Part shown: piece by piece, positions 8,814 to 15,626 of the stretch
How the letters are laid out: each line of letters starts with the position of its first letter
How positions within the stretch are numbered: the first letter of the stretch is position 1
Assembly: GCF_014635885.1 (NCBI RefSeq)
Contig: NZ_BMDR01000001.1
Coordinates: 124,001 to 188,000, forward strand
Source: Acinetobacter vivianii
Lineage (GTDB): Bacteria; Pseudomonadota; Gammaproteobacteria; Pseudomonadales; Moraxellaceae
Direction of reading: 5' to 3'
DNA length: 64,000 bases
Notes under the pieces: model-generated
Told to the model about the DNA's origin: nothing
Seen by the model: only the letters and a program-made list of their open reading frames with translations
Databases searched by the model: none
Translations under genes and position numbers: made by a program

Positions 8814-9281
8814 TTAGTGACTTTTATTGAATGCCTCTATAAATTCATCTGACTTAAAGTAGGAGTTGATCAATTCTCCACTTTTAGAGTATTCAGGCTG
8901 CACGGCCACGGCTTTCTTGACTTCTTTAGGCTGGGTATATTTGAATTCTGGTGGTATCTCTTTGCGAATAGGTGGCAGCTTTTTCTTCCCATCTGTGGTA
9001 ATTCGCTGGATAAAACCTGCCAACCATAAGATGAATTCACCTTCATTCTTTAAGGTCGGTATAAGGCTAATATCCAGCTGAATTTTACATTCAGCATTGG
9101 GCTTATTGAGACACTCTTCAAAATCAATAAAGTTATAAAGTAATTTTAATTTAGAATCTTTTATTTCTTTACGAAGCTCAATCATCAATTTATTTAAATT
9201 TTCTAACGGATCATTGCTAAATTCTTTATTTTCCTTAAGTTCTTGGTAAATTTTTTCAGCTATCCGCAAATATTGTGGCAT
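8814..9281 (-). CDS. PQYL-family protein of unknown function, paralogue 2
   Basis: This 155-residue paralogue begins MPQYLRIAEKIYQELK and keeps the family core: DISLIP, EFILWLAGFI, GKKKLPPI, IPPEF and a terminal SYFKSDEFIEAF. It differs from paralogues 1 and 4 in a longer lysine- and valine-rich segment between IPPEF and SYFK (about residues 115-135). GGGAGA lies eight bases upstream of the ATG. It is convergent with the glycine-zipper gene and separated from neighbours by hairpins, so it is probably transcribed alone. No known domain is recognised. Confidence 0.85.
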   Translation of the reverse strand: MPQYLRIAEKIYQELKENKEFSNDPLENLNKLMIELRKEIKDSKLKLLYNFIDFEECLNKPNAECKIQLDISLIPTLKNEGEFILWLAGFIQRITTDGKKKLPPIRKEIPPEFKYTQPKEVKKAVAVQPEYSKSGELINSYFKSDEFIEAFNKSH

Positions 9282-9470
9282 ATCAAGTTCTCCCTAAACG
9301 CTGGTCATTTTGTGATTATGAAGCGTTTTGGGTTTCTTATTGTGTCCGTTAACCCTGTTATTGTGAGTAGTAGGAGTGTTTAGAAACAACGTAAAGAAAA
9401 AATAATGACGAAATCATTGTAGGAGAGCTGATTAAGCCAGATTTCCAGCTTAATCAGACATCCCTATCTT

Positions 9471-9656
9471 TTAGTTATATTCATAAACAAGTAGGGCTGT
9501 AAATTTGAAGAGGGTATTTTCATTCGCATAACTATGGCTGATTTGTTTGATATTGACCTGATGATTATATTTCGTTAACTCATTTCTAAGCCACTCATTA
9601 ATATTATTTTCTAAGTCCTGAATAGATGTAGATTCAAAGGCTTTTATTTTAGCCAT
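9471..9656 (-). CDS. Small Cse60-like protein
   Basis: This 61-residue protein begins MAKIKAFESTSIQDLENNINEWL and ends FTALLVYEYN. The alternation of a short strand, a helix and a C-terminal FxALLxYE strand matches the small DUF2758/Cse60 family, first named from a Bacillus sporulation gene and also seen in non-sporulating bacteria. AAGGAG eight bases upstream fixes the start at 9656; an in-frame ATG at 9686 has no such site. Its molecular role is unknown. The family assignment rests on pattern and length only. Confidence 0.65.
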   Translation of the reverse strand: MAKIKAFESTSIQDLENNINEWLRNELTKYNHQVNIKQISHSYANENTLFKFTALLVYEYN

Positions 9657-9980
9657 TATTATTTCTCCTTCGTGAAAAATATGCATCTATTTAGGGTAAG
9701 TCCAGAAGAATCAATTTTTTTATATCATTTGTTTTGATTTTGAAAGTTTTTATACTTTTCTATTAACTTGTTTCGAGATATATGGTGAAAAATCTATATA
9801 TAATTCAATATGAAGATAAATTTATTATTTTTAATGGCTTATGGATTTTTTGACTAAATGTTTATGTTTTATATGATTACATAAGATTTCATTTCTTAAG
9901 AAAAGTAAAAAAACTAACAGGGAAATTTACATAAAAGATGTTCAGTATAGAGGTTGCTTAAATACATTAAGAGGTGCCAC
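9657..9980. other. AT-rich divergent intergenic region
   Basis: These 324 bases lie between two divergently transcribed small genes. The decamer TTAACTTGTT at 9763-9772 also occurs upstream of two other genes in the island. I see no coding sequence or structured RNA. Confidence 0.45.
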
Positions 9981-10142
9981 ATGTTAAAAACAATTCTGAC
10001 TTTAGGAACAGGTGTTGCTTTAGGTTGTTATTATAAATCTCATAAAGATAAAACTAAACTATCTGATGAGAAAAAAGATGATGATCTGAGCATGGACGAT
10101 AGCGTAAAAGGCAAGAAAGTGCTGAGTAAGTTCTTAAAATAA
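9981..10142 (+). CDS. Small exported or membrane-associated protein
   Basis: This 53-residue protein has a short hydrophobic N-terminus (MLKTILTLGTGVALGCYY) and a highly charged, lysine- and aspartate-rich tail. I chose ATG 9981 because GAGGTG lies just upstream; an earlier in-frame start would add residues with no ribosome-binding site. LGTGVALGCYY resembles a single short membrane helix or a weak lipobox. It is followed by a strong terminator. The function is unknown. Confidence 0.6.
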   Translation: MLKTILTLGTGVALGCYYKSHKDKTKLSDEKKDDDLSMDDSVKGKKVLSKFLK

Positions 10143-10145
10143 TCT

Positions 10146-10179
10146 AAAAAAAGGAGCTTGTGATCAAGCTTCTTTTTAT
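10146..10179 (+). terminator. Rho-independent terminator
   Basis: AAGGAGCTTG pairs with CAAGCTTCTT around a TGAT loop, with flanking A- and T-runs. Confidence 0.85.
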
Positions 10180-10235
10180 ATAAAGCCTAAATTTAGGTAA
10201 ATATAAAATTGAGTATAAATATAAGGAAATAAAAT

Positions 10236-10427
10236 ATGAGTGCTAAAGATAATCAATTGATCGGTTCTAATTTCCATTCCAGTTCTCAATATATTCCGGA
10301 TCGTATGATGGATCTAGATGAGTGGGAACGAGACTCAGCCAGACATCATAAGTCTTTATCTGAGCGTCGAAAATGCAGATTGGCGCATGAACGGAAAAAG
10401 AAATGTTTGTGGATGATGGATGAATAG
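10236..10427 (+). CDS. Small basic hydrophilic protein of unknown function
   Basis: This 63-residue protein has no hydrophobic segment. The middle is acidic (DRMMDLDEWERD) and the end is strongly basic (SERRKCRLAHERKKK) with a final WMMDE. AAGGAAAT upstream of the ATG supports translation. It lies ahead of a lipoprotein gene whose start is about 50 bases downstream, so the two may be cotranscribed. I recognise no domain. Confidence 0.6.
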   Translation: MSAKDNQLIGSNFHSSSQYIPDRMMDLDEWERDSARHHKSLSERRKCRLAHERKKKCLWMMDE

Positions 10428-10478
10428 AGTAGATCGTTGAGAACAATCTTAGTGACTCATAAAACCAAGCGAGAGGTA

Positions 10479-10751
10479 ATGAAAATGAAGAATTTATTGG
10501 TGAAAAGTCTAGCAATATGTTGTGTTTTTACGTTTGCAGGCTGTGAAAAGAACCGAACTGCTGATGATCCGATGACACGAGGTGAAACAACGACACCTCA
10601 TTCGATGGAAGCAGCACCTGTAAGTCCGAATAATGAAATCCATGATGATACACAACATACATCTGCGCCAGTGATGATGGAAGAGCATGGTTCATCAGAG
10701 GTTCATACGGGCAATGTGACTTCAAACTCAGGCCAATCCCCAGCATCTTAA
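10479..10751 (+). CDS. Small hydrophilic lipoprotein
   Basis: This 90-residue protein has a signal peptide ending in lipobox TFAGC-EK. The mature part is low-complexity, rich in Thr, Ser, Pro, His, Glu and Met, and likely disordered. The start at ATG 10479 is preceded by GAGAGG; an upstream TTG in frame is less likely. No asparagine or lysine for membrane retention is obvious at +2 (Glu), so outer-membrane sorting is plausible. The function is unknown; it is followed by a strong terminator. Confidence 0.7.
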   Translation: MKMKNLLVKSLAICCVFTFAGCEKNRTADDPMTRGETTTPHSMEAAPVSPNNEIHDDTQHTSAPVMMEEHGSSEVHTGNVTSNSGQSPAS

Positions 10752-10769
10752 TTAAAGAAGCATGATGGG

Positions 10770-10809
10770 AAAATGACTAAAGTATCCTGACCTTACTTTA
10801 GTCATTTTT
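10770..10809 (+). terminator. Rho-independent terminator after lipoprotein gene
   Basis: AAAATGACTAAAGTA pairs with TACTTTAGTCATTTTT over 15 bases. Confidence 0.85.
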
Positions 10810-10859
10810 AGTATTTATAGCGAATTAGAATAAGTTGAAGCATGAATAATACATTTTAT

Positions 10860-10875
10860 TGTGATGTTAATCACG
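10860..10875 (+). promoter_or_regulatory. CRP/Vfr-like palindrome upstream of PQYL paralogue 3
   Basis: TGTGATGTTAATCACG matches the TGTGA-N6-TCACA consensus of CRP-family regulators in nine of ten fixed positions. It lies about 150 bases upstream of the gene at 11025. Acinetobacter encodes a CRP-like regulator, but binding here is an inference. Confidence 0.4.
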
Positions 10876-11024
10876 CTAATTTTTATTAGTGTATTTCTAA
10901 TCACTTATTGTGTGGTGTTTATGTATATGAAATTTAAGGGCTATTTCATAAAGCACAACATTATTAACAATTGATTACTGTAAATACTGCAAAATTCCTA
11001 AATAGAATATAAAGGAATAATGTC

Positions 11025-11453
11025 ATGCATCAATATTTAAAAATAGCAGAACAAATTTATGAGCAGGTTCAATCTAAACATGGGTTCACAGATGATCATG
11101 TAGAAGATCTTAATAATTTAATGATTGAGTTAAGGACTGTAGTTAAAAAATCAAATTTTAAAATGCTTTACAATTATATTAATTTTGAAGATTTATTAAT
11201 GAAGTCAAAAGCATTATCTATTAATCTGGATGTGAGTATTTTACCTAAAAGTAAAAATAAAGGTGAATACATATTATGGTTATCTGGCTTTGTGGAAAAG
11301 TTGATTGTTTCTACAAAAAAAACAGAAGCAAAATTAAAAAATAAAGTGGTGATACCAAGCTATTATTACGATGAATTGGGAAATATAGTCGATAAGTCTA
11401 AAAATAGTGGTGAAGAGATTGTTTCATACTTTAAGCATAAAGAACCAATTTAA
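11025..11453 (+). CDS. PQYL-family protein of unknown function, paralogue 3
   Basis: This 142-residue paralogue is the most divergent copy. It begins MHQYLKIAEQIYEQV and keeps LNLDVSILP-like (INLDVSILP), EYILWLSGF and SYFKHKE, but the GGKK..PPI..IPPEF region is replaced by STKKTEAKLKNKVVIPSYYYD. The sequence is AT-rich and lysine-rich. AAAGGAATAATGTC precedes the ATG. It is followed closely by a 75-residue unknown gene, with a hairpin between them. Confidence 0.8.
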   Translation: MHQYLKIAEQIYEQVQSKHGFTDDHVEDLNNLMIELRTVVKKSNFKMLYNYINFEDLLMKSKALSINLDVSILPKSKNKGEYILWLSGFVEKLIVSTKKTEAKLKNKVVIPSYYYDELGNIVDKSKNSGEEIVSYFKHKEPI

Positions 11454-11460
11454 TGAAATA

Positions 11461-11494
11461 AAATAATCACTCGTATTTTGCCACGATTATTTTG
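11461..11494 (+). terminator. Weak hairpin between paralogue 3 and the next small gene
   Basis: AAATAATC pairs with GATTATTT, followed by T and G. It may be a partial terminator within a two-gene unit. Confidence 0.45.
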
Positions 11495-11511
11495 AAACAG
11501 GAGTTTTTGAG

Positions 11512-11739
11512 ATGTCGAAACAATATATGTTAAAAGAAGTTGATGCGAGTAGTGAGGCGGGTGACAAGATTATTGTGGAGCAAATTTATGAGAAGATGCC
11601 CACAATGGATGTGAATATCAATGATTTTTCCTGGTCGCCTTTGTTTAAAGTTGTGATTACAGATAAAGTGATCGAACTCAATGATGACCTAACCTTTACT
11701 CATCCACGGACGGGAAAAGTTTTTCGCCTTAGCAGCTAA
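11512..11739 (+). CDS. Small acidic protein of unknown function
   Basis: This 75-residue soluble protein has no signal peptide. Its predicted strands (FKVVITDKVIEL, DLTFTHPRTGKVFRLSS) suggest a small beta-rich fold after an acidic N-terminal half. CAGGAG lies nine bases upstream of the ATG. The gene begins 58 bases after PQYL paralogue 3 in the same direction, so the two may form an operon. I recognise no domain. Confidence 0.6.
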   Translation: MSKQYMLKEVDASSEAGDKIIVEQIYEKMPTMDVNINDFSWSPLFKVVITDKVIELNDDLTFTHPRTGKVFRLSS

Positions 11740-11811
11740 GATGATCTGCTTTACAGCACCTAAAAACTCGGCGCCAAGTTTATAAGTGACTGTAATAAGC
11801 ATAAGAAAGCA

Positions 11812-12489
11812 TTAGTTGATATGCAATGTATTTAAAGATTCTGCCCAATCTTTTCCCTTGCATCGCGGGCATTCTTCCTCAAGATTTTTTAAGTGCTGAG
11901 TCCTTCCACAATACATACAAGAATAAAAAAGCGTTGGGTTTAAATAATCTGTTTTTTTATAGTGATTTGGAAATAGAGGCAACCCCCATTTTGTTTCATC
12001 TTTAGCATAGAACAAAATACTTAAGCAGCCGTCAGTTTCAAGTAATGCGACTTTTACTTGTCCAAGATGCTCAACACTTTGCTGGCGCATTTCGGCAAAA
12101 AACTCATCATGCGAATACTTTTCTTTTCTCATATCCTGAATGACCATCAAACCATTTTCGACAATACAAAGTGGTTTTCCTTCCAGAAGCGTTTCTACTT
12201 TTTTGCTTTTCATCATGGCCCAAGTTACAAGCCGATATAAAATAATAATGGTACACATCACCACAAAAGCTTGGGCAATCGGCGCATCATCTATAAACAT
12301 CGGATCGCCAGCCGCACTACCTAAGCTGAGAATGATGGCAACTTCAAATATCGAAAGTTGTCTGATGCCGCGTTTTCCTGAAAGTTTCAAGAAAATCAGG
12401 ATGAGCAGAAACATGACACAGCAACGAATGATGATTTCTACGACCAATTCCCAAGTCGTATCGTGAATGAAAACACCGATGAGATCCAT
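11812..12489 (-). CDS. YetF-like DUF421 membrane protein with C-terminal zinc-ribbon-like motif
   Basis: This 225-residue protein has three predicted membrane helices in its first 90 residues. They are followed by the DUF421 signature (GKRGIRQLSIFEVAIILSLG near residue 45; LEGKPLCIVENG about residue 103; MRKEKYSHDEFFAEMRQQ), which places it with the YetF/YcaP group. Unlike the short standard form, it ends with CMYCGRTQHLKNLEEECPRCKG, two CxxC pairs that could bind zinc. Family members are common in stress regulons but have no known activity. It lies next to hydrophilin-like genes on the same strand. Confidence 0.87.
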   Translation of the reverse strand: MDLIGVFIHDTTWELVVEIIIRCCVMFLLILIFLKLSGKRGIRQLSIFEVAIILSLGSAAGDPMFIDDAPIAQAFVVMCTIIILYRLVTWAMMKSKKVETLLEGKPLCIVENGLMVIQDMRKEKYSHDEFFAEMRQQSVEHLGQVKVALLETDGCLSILFYAKDETKWGLPLFPNHYKKTDYLNPTLFYSCMYCGRTQHLKNLEEECPRCKGKDWAESLNTLHIN

Positions 12490-12540
12490 TTTTATATACT
12501 CTTTCTTATAGTTTGTAAGTGATTATATTCTATGCAATAA

Positions 12541-12572
12541 AAATGAGCTTATGTTTTAAATAAGCTCATTCT
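12541..12572 (-). terminator. Rho-independent terminator between two minus-strand genes
   Basis: ATGAGCTTAT pairs with ATAAGCTCAT around a seven-base loop. Read on the minus strand it is followed by TTTTTATT, so it ends the 12591-12911 transcript. Confidence 0.8.
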
Positions 12573-12590
12573 TGTATAGGAAGGGGAAAG

Positions 12591-12911
12591 TTAGACTTTA
12601 TCCCACGCATCTTTGATGGCTTGCTTGGCCTGTTCCCATTTTAATCTTGATTCAGCTTTTAGCTCTTCCCAAGATTCTTTGAGATTACCTTCCACATCTT
12701 CGAAGTGAGTGTTGCGGTCGTGCTCAGAACGTGCGCGACTACCTAGCTCATATGCTTTGGAAAAATCCCGATCATAATCCAGATCTGGTGTATCCAGTGA
12801 AGCTTCTTGATAATAAGGGCGAGTTACATAACTTTCACGCCAATGATCATTTGGATCAATACTTACACGTGAAGCTTGATTATTTTGATCAGTAATATTC
12901 TGATTTGTCAT
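12591..12911 (-). CDS. Hydrophilic stress-type protein, paralogue of the 8102 C-terminal domain
   Basis: This 106-residue protein is hydrophilic and lacks a signal peptide. Its core (HWRESYVTRPYYQEA, TPDLDYDRDFSKAYELG, FEDVEGNL, SRLKWEQAKQAIKDAWD) aligns along its length with residues 88-178 of the protein at 8102-8647. It lacks that protein's glycine-zipper and so appears to be a soluble version. GGAG lies eight bases before the ATG. High charge and low hydrophobicity fit a hydrophilin-like protective role, which is inferred. Confidence 0.8.
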   Translation of the reverse strand: MTNQNITDQNNQASRVSIDPNDHWRESYVTRPYYQEASLDTPDLDYDRDFSKAYELGSRARSEHDRNTHFEDVEGNLKESWEELKAESRLKWEQAKQAIKDAWDKV

Positions 12912-12946
12912 TATCGTTCTCCAGCAAATTTTTAACTTATATAAAA

Positions 12947-12976
12947 TTTAGGAGAATATTAATTTATTCTCCTAAA
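12947..12976 (-). terminator. Hairpin after Q/N-rich gene
   Basis: TTTAGGAGAATA pairs with TATTCTCCTAAA. On the minus strand it is followed by TTTTATA, consistent with a terminator for the gene at 13005-13205. Confidence 0.7.
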
Positions 12977-13004
12977 TATTTACGGATCTCAAAATAATCA
13001 AAAC

Positions 13005-13205
13005 TTATTTTTGCTGATTATTTTGGTTTGATCCTTGTTGGTTAGAATCTTTTTGATTCGATCCTTGTTGCTGACGGTTGTCGTTTTGCTGCTGTTGCTG
13101 CTGACGGTTGTCATTGTTTTGGTTCTGCTGGTTTTGCTGATTTTGTTGTTGCTGCTGCTGTTGATTATTGCGTTCTTGATTGCTTTGGTTATTTGTATTA
13201 CTCAT
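13005..13205 (-). CDS. Poly-glutamine/asparagine disordered small protein
   Basis: This 66-residue protein is almost wholly Gln and Asn, with a few Ser, Asp, Arg and Lys. It begins MSNTNNQSNQERNN, contains two runs of six or seven Gln and the repeated unit NDNRQQQ, and ends GSNQNNQQK. GAGGTG lies six bases upstream of ATG 13205, and a terminator follows, so it is very likely expressed. No fold is predicted; the composition is prion-like. It sits among hydrophilin-like stress genes, so a role in desiccation or phase behaviour is possible but untested. Confidence 0.68.
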   Translation of the reverse strand: MSNTNNQSNQERNNQQQQQQQNQQNQQNQNNDNRQQQQQQNDNRQQQGSNQKDSNQQGSNQNNQQK

Positions 13206-13437
13206 GATCGTACACCTCATTTGGTTTTTGATAATATCTGAGTAAATCAGATGATTTAATTAAAACATATTTTTATTTTAATCATAGGGTGAGCCTGTTT
13301 CACTATATTTAAATGTAATGCAGTTTTTTTATGGAAATAAAGATTTTTTAACAAGTTAAGTATTTGTGTTTGTTTTTAAAGCGAACAGTCTTAATATAAG
13401 TTTATACTAAAGTAACAAACTGCAACAAAGAATAAGC

Positions 13438-13923
13438 TCATTTGTTTTGGATATCTTTTTTATTGATAATCTTAATAATATTACGGCATATATCCTTGAG
13501 TAGAATTTTTAGCTTTGCTTCAGGTCTACCTTTATATATCTTTTTGAATATATAGGTTTTATTTTTATAATCTATACAATAAAAGAATGTTCCTACAGGT
13601 TTCTGTTTGCTTTCAGAGCCTCCTTCCTTGAGTAATCCTGTACATGAAATATAAATGTCTGATTTAAAGATTTTCTTTCCCTTTTTAATCATCTCTTCTG
13701 TGACCTGAATGGATTCAGCACTATATTTCTTAATGAGTTTTGGAGAAATTTTTAGCACCTTTTCTTTTACTTTTAAGTCATAACAAACCAAACTTCCTAT
13801 AAGAATATCTCCAGAAAATGGACTCAAAGAAAACTGATAGGATAAATAACCTGCGGAAGCACTTTCAAGAAAGAAAATAGAAAGCTTCTTTTGAGCCAGT
13901 AATTCGCATGATTTTTTAAACAT
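13438..13923 (-). CDS. Divergent CinA-family (NMN amidohydrolase-like) single-domain protein
   Basis: This 161-residue protein corresponds to the CinA C-terminal domain alone, the fold of PncC-type nicotinamide mononucleotide deamidases. SGDILIGSLVCYDLKVKEKVL, the helix around VTEEM, SCTGLLKEGGSE and KPVGTFFY follow the family order. The usual TAESCTGG motif near residue 20 is LESASAGYLS, so the typical Cys-Thr is replaced. The gene is unusually AT-rich and lysine-rich. It lies upstream of, and divergent from, the diiron-oxygenase gene. Catalytic competence is uncertain. Confidence 0.72.
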   Translation of the reverse strand: MFKKSCELLAQKKLSIFFLESASAGYLSYQFSLSPFSGDILIGSLVCYDLKVKEKVLKISPKLIKKYSAESIQVTEEMIKKGKKIFKSDIYISCTGLLKEGGSESKQKPVGTFFYCIDYKNKTYIFKKIYKGRPEAKLKILLKDICRNIIKIINKKDIQNK

Positions 13924-14153
13924 AGGTTTTTCTCACCAAATTTATTACTTAAATTATTAATTATTTTTTAATTCATTTTCTGATTAAATAATTCAAAATA
14001 TTGAAATGTAAAAAAGTATTTTTCCTATTTTGTTGATATAAAAGGTTTTTGATTTTTATTTGTTTCAATCTTAACTTGTTTTAACAAAATGTTGGTAGGA
14101 ATAAAGGATGAGCAACGTAAGGTAAATTTATATTTTCGATTCGGAGAATGGAA
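13924..14153. other. Divergent promoter region
   Basis: These 230 AT-rich bases lie between the CinA-like gene and the diiron-oxygenase gene. TTAACTTGTT at 14071-14080 repeats an island decamer. No gene is seen. Confidence 0.4.
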
Positions 14154-15563
14154 ATGTCTGTTGTCGTAAAAAAAAGATTACTTGATTTGTTGCAGGACGA
14201 TCATAAAAATTATTACGAGTTAGTTTCTTTCTTCCTTGATGGGGATATATCTAACTTTGAAAAAGAGAAAAAAGCAGTTAATTTCTTAGCACAAGAATTT
14301 GATACGATGAAGCCGAATAAGACTTCTTTGCCCAATGAGATTGAGGAAATCCGTAATTGGTATAACAATGAAAATCGTAAAGTATGTCTCAGCTATCAAG
14401 AGTATTTAAGCCAGCGCCAAGCAGGGAGCGAGCGAGAATATTTTAAAAACATCGGGCAGGCATTTGAATTTTTATTAAAAGTTGCCCCAGTAAAAAAAGT
14501 AGATGGTTCTTGGCTATATAGCCTCGTAAATTATTGGAATGATCCTGTTTTTCATGACCTCATTTTAATCTATCTAGAAGAGCTTGGTCTGGGGCAGGCG
14601 AAGTCCAACCATGTCTGTATCTACGATGACTTATTGCGTGTATTGGGTCTGGATGATTTTGAACTTTTCCTAGACGATGAGTATTACCATCACTCAGCAG
14701 TCCAACTGGCTTTGGCTTATGCACCACCAGAGTTTATTCCTGAAATTATTGGTTTTAATCTCGGCTATGAGCAGCTTCCTTTGCATCTTTTAATTACTAA
14801 CTATGAACTTAAAGAGCTGGGAATCGAAGCCAAATACTTCAATTTGCATATTACCATCGATAATCTGGACAATGGCCACGCGCATAAGTCTTTAAAAGCT
14901 TTTGAAAATGTTTATAAAAAATATAAAGATAAAGAAACTTTTATGGCGAAGGTAAAACGTGGCTATGCTTTAAATCAGCAGGGTATGTCCTCACTACAAA
15001 TTATTAAAGACCTGAATCTTGAAAATTTTGTTCATAAAATCTTAAAACGCAAAGCCTTAATTGGGCAACTGGTTCATAACGAAAAACAATTTGTTGGATG
15101 CAAATCTATTAATCAGTGGCTAGCCAATCCACAACAGATTGGGAGTTTTATCAATCAACTGGTCGAAAAGCGCTGGATTAGATTCAATTGTGATCCTGAA
15201 GAGAGCCCATTCTGGCGCATGATTAGCCATGAAGATGGGAAGATGTATGGTGTGTTTACACCCGTAGAAAGACAGATTATTCATGACTGGATTGCTGGCG
15301 ATCAATACTCAACCCATGTCTTGCCTTATAAAAATAGCCTAAGTAAAGAACAACCTTTACATGATTATCTATTCAGTTACATCTCGGATGGCGAACTGGA
15401 ACACTTACAAACCAGAGTTAGCCAGACAGACAATTTTGCACTCAAGCTTTGTAAATTGACGCCTTTTCTTGCCCCCGAATCTCATCACAAAAGCATAGGT
15501 CTATGGAGTACTCAGAAGTATGCCGAATTGTTATTTCCTTATTTAACCGCTTCACCGCGTTAA
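14154..15563 (+). CDS. Haem-oxygenase-like diiron oxygenase (iron-containing redox enzyme family)
   Basis: This 469-residue soluble protein has a central domain of the haem-oxygenase-like diiron oxygenase (HDO) type. Candidate metal ligands are Glu142/143 (YLEELGLG), His153, Glu206 (GYEQLPLHL), then Asp236, Asp239, His242 and His244 in DNLDNGHAHK. The C-terminal 200 residues form a second region I cannot name. GGAG seven bases upstream favours ATG 14154 over the ATG at 14148. It is 63 bases from katE on the same strand and may be cotranscribed with it. HDO members oxidise amines or fatty acids; the substrate here is unknown. Confidence 0.78.
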   Translation: MSVVVKKRLLDLLQDDHKNYYELVSFFLDGDISNFEKEKKAVNFLAQEFDTMKPNKTSLPNEIEEIRNWYNNENRKVCLSYQEYLSQRQAGSEREYFKNIGQAFEFLLKVAPVKKVDGSWLYSLVNYWNDPVFHDLILIYLEELGLGQAKSNHVCIYDDLLRVLGLDDFELFLDDEYYHHSAVQLALAYAPPEFIPEIIGFNLGYEQLPLHLLITNYELKELGIEAKYFNLHITIDNLDNGHAHKSLKAFENVYKKYKDKETFMAKVKRGYALNQQGMSSLQIIKDLNLENFVHKILKRKALIGQLVHNEKQFVGCKSINQWLANPQQIGSFINQLVEKRWIRFNCDPEESPFWRMISHEDGKMYGVFTPVERQIIHDWIAGDQYSTHVLPYKNSLSKEQPLHDYLFSYISDGELEHLQTRVSQTDNFALKLCKLTPFLAPESHHKSIGLWSTQKYAELLFPYLTASPR

Positions 15564-15626
15564 GTCAGGAAAACCACAACACCATTTAATCATTTTATTT
15601 AGCCAACAATAAAACAGGGTAGCCCA

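Noticed and set aside
13040..13190. CRISPR-like or tandem repeat array
   Set aside because: The repetition is trinucleotide-scale CAG/CAA codon runs inside a coding sequence with no spacer-repeat structure.
13035..13241. Leucine/valine-rich plus-strand frame opposite the Q/N-rich gene
   Set aside because: It is the antisense of CAG/CAA-type codon runs and has no ribosome-binding site; the hydrophobic composition is a by-product of the poly-Q coding strand.
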